Positions 1 to 6,557 of a stretch of DNA of 6,821 nucleotides are shown piece by piece. Below the pieces are notes generated by a model. The model had not been told where the DNA came from, did no database searches, and saw nothing but the letters and a program-made list of their open reading frames with translations. The translations under genes were made by a program, and so were the position numbers. Position 1 is the stretch's first letter. The number at the start of each line of letters is the position of its first letter. The DNA is from Bacteriovorax sp. UBA1852 (lineage in GTDB: Bacteria; Bdellovibrionota; Bacteriovoracia; Bacteriovoracales; Bacteriovoracaceae), in the NCBI GenBank assembly GCA_002338505.1, contig DDIK01000060.1, positions 1 through 6,821 of the forward strand, given 5' to 3'.

Positions 1-1
1 G

Positions 2-856
2 CTTAAGCCTGGTGGCTATAGTGTTAAGATTAAAGGTATAGAAGTCGCTTCTGGAGAATTAATGCCAGACTACTTCCTGGCAATGGACCCTGGTACCGTA
101 ATTGAGAGCATTGATGGTATTGAGACTGTTGAGCCGGTCTTTGGTCTACCTGCAGTATGGATATCAGAAGATCAAAAAGATGATGCATCTTATAATGGAT
201 ACACTGTTGTTGACCTTTCAACTGTTATGGCGACACACTTAACTGAGATACTAAAAACCAATTTACATGAATTATTTGGTAGACAGGAGCTTGTTAGAGT
301 ACTTGATAACTTTAAAGAGCAATATCCAAAGATTGTTAATGATCTTGTCCCAGACATTTTGCCTTTAGGTTCAATCTTAAAAGTTCTTCAAAACTTATTA
401 AGAGAGCATGTGTCAGTAAGAGACTTAAGAACAATCTTAGAGACTCTTTCTGAGCACGGTGTAAAAATAAAAGACACAGACTTACTCACAGAAAATGTAA
501 GACAGTCTCTTTACAGAACAATAAGTGAGGCAATAAGGAGTGCATCTAATGACATTCCAATCTTTACATTAGATAGAAAGATCGAAGAGCAAATCGCTGG
601 AAACTTAATTCAAACTGAGACAGGGCAACAGCTATCACTTGACCCAAGAGTCACTCAATCGATTTTAGCGAGCCTTAATGAGAAAATTGAAGAAGCAACA
701 GATCTTGGTGAAAAGATGGTCGTGCTTTGCTCTCCAGTAATAAGAAATCACTTTAAACGTTTAACAGAAAAGTTTATTCCAAATTTAATTGTAGTCAGTC
801 ATAATGAATTAAGCCCTGATGTAAATATCAGGTCACTAGGAACGGTGAGGTTATAA
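2..856 (+). CDS. flhA: Flagellar export gate protein FlhA, C-terminal part (5' end outside the window)
   Basis: FlhA forms the nonameric ring of the flagellar type III export apparatus in the inner membrane; its cytoplasmic domain docks chaperone-substrate complexes and orders export. The frame is open from base 2 with no start in the window, leaving 284 residues, roughly the last 40% of a usual FlhA of about 690-700. Recognisable family stretches are the opening LKPGGYSVKIKG, then GELMPDYFLAMDPG, TVVDLSTVMATHL, the helix around VPDILPLGSILKVLQNLL, and the closing VVLCSPVIRNHF and LIVVSHNELSPD. All membrane segments must lie upstream. An internal ATG at 62 is not the start, because conserved FlhA sequence continues in frame before it. 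I prefer FlhA over the virulence paralogue SctV because flhF, flhG and fliA follow. The stop lies one base before the flhF start, and the FlhF ribosome binding site is inside the last flhA codons, suggesting translational coupling. No disruption is seen. Confidence 0.96.
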   Translation, partial: LKPGGYSVKIKGIEVASGELMPDYFLAMDPGTVIESIDGIETVEPVFGLPAVWISEDQKDDASYNGYTVVDLSTVMATHLTEILKTNLHELFGRQELVRVLDNFKEQYPKIVNDLVPDILPLGSILKVLQNLLREHVSVRDLRTILETLSEHGVKIKDTDLLTENVRQSLYRTISEAIRSASNDIPIFTLDRKIEEQIAGNLIQTETGQQLSLDPRVTQSILASLNEKIEEATDLGEKMVVLCSPVIRNHFKRLTEKFIPNLIVVSHNELSPDVNIRSLGTVRL

Positions 857-857
857 A

Positions 858-2312
858 ATGTATGTAAGAAAATTTGAAGCAGATTCTCTAGAAGAAGCTT
901 TGGGCTCTATTAAAAAAGAGCTAGGACCTGATGCGATCATACTTAAGACCGTTACAAATAAGGGTTTAAAGGGTGCTTTTAAGAAAAAGAAAATTGAGAT
1001 AACTGCAGCGATATCTGAAAAAAATTATTCAAAAAAAGCAAAAGTTGATAATGTGTTATCAACTGATCAAAAAGATAAGTTTTATCAAAATAACTCATCT
1101 TATATTTCAAACATGATAAATTCAACATCAGGCTCTGAAGAAGTAGGATCGCAAAGCAATAATATGAGTGGGGCAGGATATGGAAATATTTCATTAAATA
1201 AGTCCGCGCAAATTAAAAAATTTGAAGAAGCACCCACTGCAAAGTCAAGTTCTTTAGATGACTTCTTGTCTTTCTCGGCTACAGATGCAGAGACCGAGTC
1301 TGAAATAGATCAGATCTTTAAAGAGGATAAGAAGCAAAGTTTCGAAGATATTCCTAAACCATATGAAGCTCCTGTTAGAAATGAGAGAGCTGAACTACAT
1401 ACTGCTACTGAGTCTTATGAAGTCAACTCAGAGATTGAAGAGATTGTTGATGCTCAAAGGAATAAGATTGATGAGTTGGAAAAGAAAATTTATGAACTAG
1501 CTCAAAGTTTCAATACCGTTGACAGGCCTAAAAGTCGCGGAGTAACAGATCTAGTCTCTACTTTAAGAACTCTGGATATAGACGAAAAATATTCACAAGC
1601 TCTCATAAGAAAAATTAACTTTGAAATGTCCGAAGATGAAAAAGAGAATGCAGATATTGTATTTGAATTTGCTCTTAAGGAAATGATTAATACTATTAAT
1701 ACTGACCTTCCAATGTTTTCTAAGATAGACGAAGAAGAAAAGTCTACTGTGACTCTTGTGATTTCTGATACTACTGCTGGCCAGAGTACGATGCTTAGGA
1801 AGATTGCGTCATTAAAAGAGGGATCTGTAATAATAAGAAATAAGGATCAGAAAGATTTTAAGGAAAACGTAACTTTTTCTGAAAAGTTTTTTAACATTGA
1901 TACATACACATTTAATACTGTATCCGAGATTGTGCAGTCTACAAGAGAGAACATAGACAAGGGGATCAATGTCTTTATTGATTATAAGTCAGGTAGTACT
2001 GAAGTTGATGATGTGAAAAAGTTTATCGATGGGTTAAAAAGATCATTTGAAAATGTGGAAATATTGGTCTGTCTTTCATCAATTCATACAGAATTATATA
2101 ATAAAAAGGTATTAAATCGTTATGCAAGAATGGCCAATGGTCTCGTCATGACACACTTAGATCAATGTCTTAATTATGGCTCATTATTCAACTTGGCTAT
2201 AGCTTATGATGAATTGCCATTTAAGTTCTTTGGAACTGGGGATGTTGTTCCTGATGATATAGAAAATGCGACAGCTGAAAGGATTTTGGCTGGTATTTTT
2301 CAAATAAACTAA
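858..2312 (+). CDS. flhF: FlhF, SRP-like flagellar positioning protein with a degenerate GTPase domain
   Basis: FlhF is an SRP-family GTPase that recruits early flagellar parts to the pole. The start has GGTGAGG at 844-850, 7 bp upstream. Residues 1-53 match the FlhF N-terminal domain (MYVRKFEADSLEEAL, then KKELGPDAIILKT). Residues about 55-188 form a variable acidic, Ser-rich linker, and 190-218 a likely coiled-coil helix. The NG domain fills about 225-484. Its nucleotide site is altered. The P-loop is SDTTAGQSTMLRK (303-315), with Gln309 where the Walker A lysine belongs. The G3 DTAGR motif reads DYKSG (375-379), the G4 TKLD reads THLD (His433), and no DTYR-type G2 motif is clear. Only the G5 loop and C-terminal helix look normal (FGTGDVVPDDIENA). 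The length of 484 is ordinary and the frame is intact, so this is not a decayed gene. From its position and N-terminus I am confident it is FlhF; loss of GTPase activity is inferred. Confidence 0.92.
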   Translation: MYVRKFEADSLEEALGSIKKELGPDAIILKTVTNKGLKGAFKKKKIEITAAISEKNYSKKAKVDNVLSTDQKDKFYQNNSSYISNMINSTSGSEEVGSQSNNMSGAGYGNISLNKSAQIKKFEEAPTAKSSSLDDFLSFSATDAETESEIDQIFKEDKKQSFEDIPKPYEAPVRNERAELHTATESYEVNSEIEEIVDAQRNKIDELEKKIYELAQSFNTVDRPKSRGVTDLVSTLRTLDIDEKYSQALIRKINFEMSEDEKENADIVFEFALKEMINTINTDLPMFSKIDEEEKSTVTLVISDTTAGQSTMLRKIASLKEGSVIIRNKDQKDFKENVTFSEKFFNIDTYTFNTVSEIVQSTRENIDKGINVFIDYKSGSTEVDDVKKFIDGLKRSFENVEILVCLSSIHTELYNKKVLNRYARMANGLVMTHLDQCLNYGSLFNLAIAYDELPFKFFGTGDVVPDDIENATAERILAGIFQIN

Positions 2313-2326
2313 GAAAAAAGTAATAT

Positions 2327-2345
2327 AAGTCCTAGGATGGGACTT
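2327..2345 (+). repeat. Short hairpin in the flhF-flhG gap
   Basis: AAGTCC (2327-2332) pairs with GGACTT (2340-2345) around the 7-base loop TAGGATG. It sits in the 49-bp gap between the flhF stop and the flhG start, just before the flhG ribosome binding site (AGGAG at 2352-2356, 5 bp before the ATG). No T-run follows, so it is not a normal intrinsic terminator. It could be an mRNA processing or stability element, or chance. A longer version of the same arms occurs at 6436-6454. Confidence 0.4.
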
Positions 2346-2361
2346 TAGAGTAGGAGACAGG

Positions 2362-3258
2362 ATGTCTAAAGATGCTTTGAGTAGCTGGTTAGTATCGCAA
2401 AGAAGTGATTTTAGCTCAAGCGACAATCACTTAAATTTACCGTCAAACCGTAGAACTAGTGTTCGTACCATTGCCGTATTATCGGGGAAAGGTGGTGTCG
2501 GAAAGACGACCACAACTCTTAAACTGGCCTCTGAGCTAGTTAAAAAGGGTAATAAGACTCTGATCGTTGATTGCGATTACAATCTCTCAAATACAGCTGT
2601 AAAACTAGGCTTGCCTTTAAGTAGTAACTTCTCAGATTTTGCTAATGATAATAAGTCGTTTAACGAATGTTTGGTTAAACATAATGGGATAGACTATATA
2701 TTTGGCTGTAATGGGAGTGTGAATCTCTATGAAAAAGACTTTTCCTACGACCACTTTATCATTAATACTCTCGCTCTTTACGGAAGTAGCTATGACTATA
2801 TCCTCTTAGATTGTCCTGCAGGGATTGGACGAGAGGTTGTTAATCTTGCTGCTTATTGTGATCATAGATTTATTGTCGTTAATCCTGATAAATCATCAAT
2901 TACTGATTCGTATGCATTAATTAAAATATTGAATAAGAAGAATGCGATCACATCAAATCATTTAATTGTAAATAAGGTAGATAACTCTAAACAATATCAA
3001 AAGGTCGTTAAATCATTAGTTGATACCGTCTCAACCTTTTTAAATTGTCGTTTAAGTGTCTTAGGAGCGGTCAAAAATATAAGAATTTCTGGTGACTCAT
3101 TTGATCAAGAATTTATTAAACCGGAAAAAAATTCACTCGATAAATATTTCTCTAATATAGTTTCAACCTATACCGACGAGGACTCCAGCTGCGTATTTGG
3201 GGCCATGAGTGCTTCAATGAATAGCTCTATTGAACAAGAAGTTCATCTTAACAATTAG
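2362..3258 (+). CDS. flhG: FlhG/FleN, MinD/ParA-type ATPase controlling flagellar number
   Basis: FlhG (also FleN, YlxH) is a P-loop ATPase that dimerises with ATP on the membrane, limits flagellar number and partners FlhF. The protein has 298 residues, a usual size for the family. Residues 37-52 carry the deviant Walker A motif of the MinD/ParA family (GKGGVGKTTTT, signature Lys43 and P-loop Lys48). LIVDCDYNLSNTAVKLG (67-83) corresponds to the family's LLDADLGLANVDVLLG, and YDYILLDCPAGIG (144-156) is the Walker B/switch II segment with Asp150. ATP binding therefore looks intact. The N-terminus (MSKDALSSWLVSQ) lies where other FlhG proteins carry the DQAxxLR activator of FlhF, but the Gln and the spacing do not match. 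I see no obvious C-terminal amphipathic membrane-targeting helix, although such helices are hard to call by eye. The start has AGGAG 5 bp upstream. fliA follows after 16 bp. Confidence 0.93.
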   Translation: MSKDALSSWLVSQRSDFSSSDNHLNLPSNRRTSVRTIAVLSGKGGVGKTTTTLKLASELVKKGNKTLIVDCDYNLSNTAVKLGLPLSSNFSDFANDNKSFNECLVKHNGIDYIFGCNGSVNLYEKDFSYDHFIINTLALYGSSYDYILLDCPAGIGREVVNLAAYCDHRFIVVNPDKSSITDSYALIKILNKKNAITSNHLIVNKVDNSKQYQKVVKSLVDTVSTFLNCRLSVLGAVKNIRISGDSFDQEFIKPEKNSLDKYFSNIVSTYTDEDSSCVFGAMSASMNSSIEQEVHLNN

Positions 3259-3260
3259 AC

Positions 3261-3266
3261 AAGGAG
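3261..3266 (+). promoter_or_regulatory. Ribosome binding site that fixes the fliA start
   Basis: AAGGAG lies 8 bp before the ATG at 3275. It decides between that ATG and an in-frame TTG at 3230, which would overlap the end of flhG and has no such site. Sigma-28 homology also begins just after the ATG. Confidence 0.8.
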
Positions 3267-3274
3267 TGCTCGGA

Positions 3275-4060
3275 ATGTCATCTATAGCCAAGAAGCTTAA
3301 AAATTTAACAGACTACAGAAGTATTAAAGACAAAGCTACAAAAGATAAAATTGTAGTTGAGTATGCTCCACTAATTAAATACATTGCACAAAAGATTGCC
3401 TCAAGGCTTCCTGCAAATATTGAATTGGATGATCTTATCTCTTGTGGTGTCATTGGTTTAATGGATGCTATTGATAAGTTTGATCCAACTAGAGATAATA
3501 AGTTTAAAACTTATGCTGAGTTTCGTATAAGAGGTGCTATTTTAGATGAACTAAGAGCGCAAGATTGGGTTCCAAGATCAATTAGAGAAAAAGCAAAAGT
3601 GATTGATAGAGCATATTCGAAACTTGAGTCAGAGCTTGGAAGACCAGCAACAGACGAAGAAATGTGTAAAGAGCTTGAACTATCTAAAGATGAATTTCAT
3701 GACATGCTTAATAAGGCTCGATCGGTTTCGGTATTAAATATTGATGACTCTGCAACATTTAATAGAAATGACAAAAGAGCAATGGCCGGAGCTAATGAAG
3801 ACTCTAAAATATCAAATCCTTTCACCGCAGTTAGCAATAAGAATTTTAGAGAGAAAATAAAAGAGGGAATTTCTCAATTACCAGAGAAGCAAAGACTTGT
3901 GCTCTCTTTATATTATTATGAAGATTTAAATCTTAAAGAAATTGGTCAGGTTTTAGATGTAACTGAATCGCGAGTTTCTCAACTACATACACAAGCAGTA
4001 AGCAAGCTTAAGGCAAAGCTGCAAACACTCTTTGCAGGTCACGAAGAACTCCTTATATAA
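3275..4060 (+). CDS. fliA: Flagellar RNA polymerase sigma-28 factor FliA
   Basis: FliA directs RNA polymerase to late flagellar, motor and chemotaxis promoters and is normally held back by the anti-sigma factor FlgM until the hook is complete. From the chosen ATG the protein has 261 residues, typical of the FliA/WhiG group. Region 2 spans about 26-102: YAPLIKYIAQKIASRLP, then DDLISCGVIGLMDAIDKFDP, then FKTYAEFRIRGAILDELR, ending in DWVPRS (97-102), the hallmark of sigma-28 region 2.4. Region 3 follows (ELGRPATDEEM). Region 4 spans about 202-252 (LPEKQRLVLSLYYYEDLNL), and its helix-turn-helix is near 221-246 (LKEIGQVLDVTESRVSQL). It is the last gene before a strong terminator, so it is probably co-expressed with flhF and flhG. 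No sigma-28-type promoter (TAAA and GCCGATAA boxes) was seen in the window, and flgM is not here. Confidence 0.96.
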   Translation: MSSIAKKLKNLTDYRSIKDKATKDKIVVEYAPLIKYIAQKIASRLPANIELDDLISCGVIGLMDAIDKFDPTRDNKFKTYAEFRIRGAILDELRAQDWVPRSIREKAKVIDRAYSKLESELGRPATDEEMCKELELSKDEFHDMLNKARSVSVLNIDDSATFNRNDKRAMAGANEDSKISNPFTAVSNKNFREKIKEGISQLPEKQRLVLSLYYYEDLNLKEIGQVLDVTESRVSQLHTQAVSKLKAKLQTLFAGHEELLI

Positions 4061-4084
4061 TACTATAATAAAATAGACAGACAT

Positions 4085-4124
4085 AAGCCCAACTTCGATA
4101 GTTGGGCTTTTTTTTTATTTTATT
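4085..4124 (+). terminator. Intrinsic terminator after fliA
   Basis: AAGCCCAAC (4085-4093) pairs perfectly with GTTGGGCTT (4101-4109) around the loop TTCGATA. Nine Ts (4108-4116) and a further T-rich tail follow. It starts 24 bp after the fliA stop and marks the end of the flhA-flhF-flhG-fliA transcript. Confidence 0.93.
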
Positions 4125-4127
4125 TCC

Positions 4128-4156
4128 TTTTCAATTCGTAATAAAAAAAAGATAAT
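4128..4156 (+). promoter_or_regulatory. Candidate sigma-70 promoter for the membrane protein gene
   Basis: TTTTCA (4128-4133) and GATAAT (4151-4156) are 17 bp apart and match the -35 and -10 consensus at 4 of 6 and 5 of 6 positions. The site lies just after the fliA terminator, where a new promoter is needed, and would give a leader of about 75 bases. The region is very AT-rich, so chance matches are likely. TATAAA at 4160-4165 is an alternative -10 with a poorer partner. Confidence 0.35.
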
Positions 4157-4176
4157 TTTTATAAATTCGAAGTTAA

Positions 4177-4191
4177 TTCACAGGATGTGAA
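4177..4191 (+). repeat. Perfect dyad in the leader of the membrane protein gene
   Basis: TTCACA (4177-4182) and TGTGAA (4186-4191) form an exact inverted repeat around GGA. It lies downstream of the candidate -10 box. It could be an operator for a dimeric regulator. As RNA it could form a 6-bp hairpin overlapping the first bases of the AAGGA (4190-4194) that would serve the small leader ORF. No regulator is identified. Confidence 0.35.
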
Positions 4192-4203
4192 GGATCTAAT
4201 TAC

Positions 4204-4242
4204 ATGAAGTACTTATCTATTAAAATTTTGGGGATATTATGA
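4204..4242 (+). CDS. Possible 12-residue leader peptide (MKYLSIKILGIL)
   Basis: An ATG at 4204 is preceded by AAGGA (4190-4194) with a 9-bp spacer and opens a 12-codon frame. Its TGA stop (4240-4242) overlaps the ATG of the 769-residue gene (4239-4241) in an ATGA arrangement typical of translational coupling. The larger gene's own ribosome binding site (GGGGAT at 4230-4235) is weak and close, so coupling would make sense. The peptide is hydrophobic and has no run of one amino acid, which argues against classic attenuation. Such a short frame could be chance. Confidence 0.3.
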   Translation: MKYLSIKILGIL

Positions 4243-6548
4243 AGTCAAGCTATAGCAAACCATTGTTTGTTTGTTTTTCTGTTCTTATTTTATTTACAAC
4301 GATAATTTCCGGCTACAGTGTCTATAATTATTGGGAAAATGGAATCATGGCATCCGAAAACCTATCAACTGTCGACAGTGTTTCATCAAAGTTAGATGCA
4401 TTGGAAAAAGAGAATTATCTTAAGCAACTTCACAGTCATGTACTATCAGATGAGGTATCTAAGTCGATAGAAGAACTTTCTATGATTAATGATATTATGA
4501 CTGAAGCTGAAAATGATCTTGGTGTAAGTGAGTCTAGTGAGTGGAGTAACTCATCAAAAAAACTTAAGAAAAGTCTTAGTGATATTCAATCAATTTCTAG
4601 TGTAAAAACACTTTTGAGTGTTATGAATTCAAAAGTATCTTCTTTTAATAAATATGTAATAGAGAATAATTGGAGAACACTTACAAGAGTATCAAATCAA
4701 GTGAAAGTCAGGCTTAGTCCTTTCGTTAGTGATTTTGAAAAAAACTCATACGCTAAGACGATATCTAATTTTCAAAAGAGGCTAGAAAAAGATATTAATT
4801 ATATGGAAGTAATCACTAAGAATTCAGTTCTTTCAAATATTGATAAAAATAATATCGTTATTAGACTGGATAGTTTAAGAAAAGAAGTGAAGTTACTTAA
4901 AGAGTATATTCAATATCGTATAAATTATTTTAATCAATATAAAGAAACGAAATCACAGTATACAAAATGGCTTGAGAGTATGAAGCCAGCTATTATCGAC
5001 AAAAAAATTGAATTAATGAATAGTACAAAAAATATTTTATATGTACTTGTTACCGTATTTATTTCTTGTCTCGTGTCTTTAGTTGGTGGATATTTCTTCT
5101 ATCTCTATAGTAGTAAGAGGAGTCAGGGGCTCAATGAAAAGAAGGTCGATACACTAATAAAAGAAGGTGTTATTCCTCTAAATGGTAAGGTTGATGATAA
5201 TTGGTCACATTCTTTTAGAGAATCCGTACAAGTCTATAGAGAATATATTCATAAACGTATGAGCTTTGGAAGTATATTTCAAGATGCTATGCCTTTCTCC
5301 TCTATCTTATTAGATTCAAATCTAAACTTAGTCTGGGCAAATAGTTTATTCTTTGAGCACTGGAATATTGACAAGGAAAGACAGCAGTCAAATGATTATA
5401 CTTGGGATACATTACAAAGATTTACAAATCTTGGAGAAGACGATCCTGTTGTAACTGCGATTAAAGAAAATATTGCAGGTATCTATCAAATACAAGTTAA
5501 GACAGAGAATAGTGAGAACAGTGCACCTTTTGAAATGTATGTTTCTCCTGTTGAGTATGCAGGTCAAAAACGAATAATGGTTATTTTCTATCCTTTACGA
5601 AGTATAGAAGAGACAATGCGTAATCAGTTGAAGTCAGTAGTTGGTCCAGTTTCAAAGTCTATCGATGCTATATCGCAAGAAAGTTTTGATGGAGAGCTTA
5701 AGGACAAAGCTAAAGAAGATTTTTCAGTAGCTGGACTAGATAATATCTATGAGAAATTTGAAAACCTAGAGAGCATTTTTATGACAAGAAAACTCAATTT
5801 TCTCGATGAAATTGAAGATCTTGAGAATCGAAATTATGAATTAACGACAATCGTTAATAATTACGAGAGCAATAATGAAAACCGAAAGGTTATTGAAGAT
5901 GTAGTTCTTTCAAGCTTTACTACGACAAAGGATAAGATTATTGCTGCACTTGATAGCAGACAAGATGTTGAAACATTATTTGATGAGCTTGCTAATACAA
6001 CAAGAGAGATTGTAAATAAGGAAGCTCATATACTTAATACGAGTGAAGATATAATAACTGTCTTATTTGAAAATCAAAAAACGGTTAAGTCTATCGTCCA
6101 AATTAAAGAAGATTTTAAAGAACTCAAGAGTCGCTCTGATTCTCATCGATCAAAGATTAATAGTTTAGTAGATTATTGTAAGCGTGGAAAAGTAAATGAT
6201 GATGTTTTAACTAAGATACAATCTGAAATAATGGCCTTAGAAGATGTACTTGGAAAACTAGGGAAGGTAGCAACATCACTTGATGTTAGCCTTTCGAAAG
6301 CTCAAATTATCATGGATGGTAACCATATTCCAAGTATTAAAGAGGAGAATGAAGAGTTTAAAAGACTAAAAGGTGAATACCATAATATTCTTCTTAATAA
6401 AGAATCATTAAATCAACATGTTCATGATAAGGAAGAGGGACTTATAAAGTCCCTTCGAAATTTGTATAATAGTTTTCAGAGCTTGAGAAAGAGTGAGACT
6501 GACGATGCACATGTTAAAGATAATAGTGCTGAAACAAGAACACTGTAG
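4239..6548 (+). CDS. Inner-membrane protein with periplasmic domain, PAS-like domain and long coiled coil; function unknown
   Basis: This 769-residue protein has a transmembrane segment at about 8-29 (LFVCFSVLILFTTIISGY), a mostly helical Ser/Asn/Lys-rich periplasmic region at 30-265, and a second transmembrane segment at about 266-290 (VLVTVFISCLVSLVGGYFF). A cytoplasmic PAS-like domain spans about 342-451, starting at FGSIFQDAMPFSSILLDSN and ending at RIMVIFYPL. From there to about 745 it is almost all charged, helical and coiled-coil-like. This is the layout of a chemoreceptor or sensor kinase. However, I find no receptor signalling hairpin (QTNLLALNAAIEAARAG type), no histidine kinase H, N or G boxes, no GGDEF or EAL, and no clear HAMP. 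An in-frame stop at 4221-4223 rules out an upstream start. It sits behind the fliA terminator, so it is probably a separate unit. A sensor, scaffold or polar organiser acting on the flagellum is possible, but only by location. Confidence 0.88.
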   Translation: MKSSYSKPLFVCFSVLILFTTIISGYSVYNYWENGIMASENLSTVDSVSSKLDALEKENYLKQLHSHVLSDEVSKSIEELSMINDIMTEAENDLGVSESSEWSNSSKKLKKSLSDIQSISSVKTLLSVMNSKVSSFNKYVIENNWRTLTRVSNQVKVRLSPFVSDFEKNSYAKTISNFQKRLEKDINYMEVITKNSVLSNIDKNNIVIRLDSLRKEVKLLKEYIQYRINYFNQYKETKSQYTKWLESMKPAIIDKKIELMNSTKNILYVLVTVFISCLVSLVGGYFFYLYSSKRSQGLNEKKVDTLIKEGVIPLNGKVDDNWSHSFRESVQVYREYIHKRMSFGSIFQDAMPFSSILLDSNLNLVWANSLFFEHWNIDKERQQSNDYTWDTLQRFTNLGEDDPVVTAIKENIAGIYQIQVKTENSENSAPFEMYVSPVEYAGQKRIMVIFYPLRSIEETMRNQLKSVVGPVSKSIDAISQESFDGELKDKAKEDFSVAGLDNIYEKFENLESIFMTRKLNFLDEIEDLENRNYELTTIVNNYESNNENRKVIEDVVLSSFTTTKDKIIAALDSRQDVETLFDELANTTREIVNKEAHILNTSEDIITVLFENQKTVKSIVQIKEDFKELKSRSDSHRSKINSLVDYCKRGKVNDDVLTKIQSEIMALEDVLGKLGKVATSLDVSLSKAQIIMDGNHIPSIKEENEEFKRLKGEYHNILLNKESLNQHVHDKEEGLIKSLRNLYNSFQSLRKSETDDAHVKDNSAETRTL
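6436..6454 (+). repeat. Perfect inverted repeat near the 3' end of the membrane protein gene
   Basis: AGGGACTT (6436-6443) and AAGTCCCT (6447-6454) form an 8-bp exact inverted repeat around ATA, inside coding sequence for the C-terminal coiled coil. There is no T-run, and about 95 coding bases follow. The arms share GGGACTT and AAGTCC with the hairpin at 2327-2345. It may be coincidental. Confidence 0.4.
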
Positions 6549-6557
6549 AATAGTCTA

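Noticed and set aside
30..221. Minus-strand open frame of 63 codons
   Set aside because: It is opposite well conserved flhA coding sequence and is low-complexity, Gln/Leu-rich.
979..1194. Minus-strand open frame of 71 codons
   Set aside because: It lies wholly within flhF, opposite its variable linker, and its Leu/Phe/Ser-rich product is what antisense of Lys/Glu-rich AT-rich coding DNA gives.
2184..2426. Minus-strand open frame of 80 codons
   Set aside because: It spans the end of flhF, the gap and the start of flhG, all supported on the plus strand; no family resemblance was seen.
3230..3274. TTG start giving a longer FliA of 276 residues
   Set aside because: It overlaps the end of flhG, lacks a good ribosome binding site, and the added residues do not resemble sigma-28. 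AAGGAG at 3261-3266 points to the ATG at 3275.
4064..4069. TATAAT box right after the fliA stop
   Set aside because: A transcript from it would run straight into the terminator at 4085-4124, and no matching -35 box is evident; AT-rich background explains it.
4239..6548. Calling the 769-residue protein a methyl-accepting chemotaxis protein or histidine kinase
   Set aside because: Only the topology fits. The conserved chemoreceptor hairpin and all kinase boxes are absent by eye.
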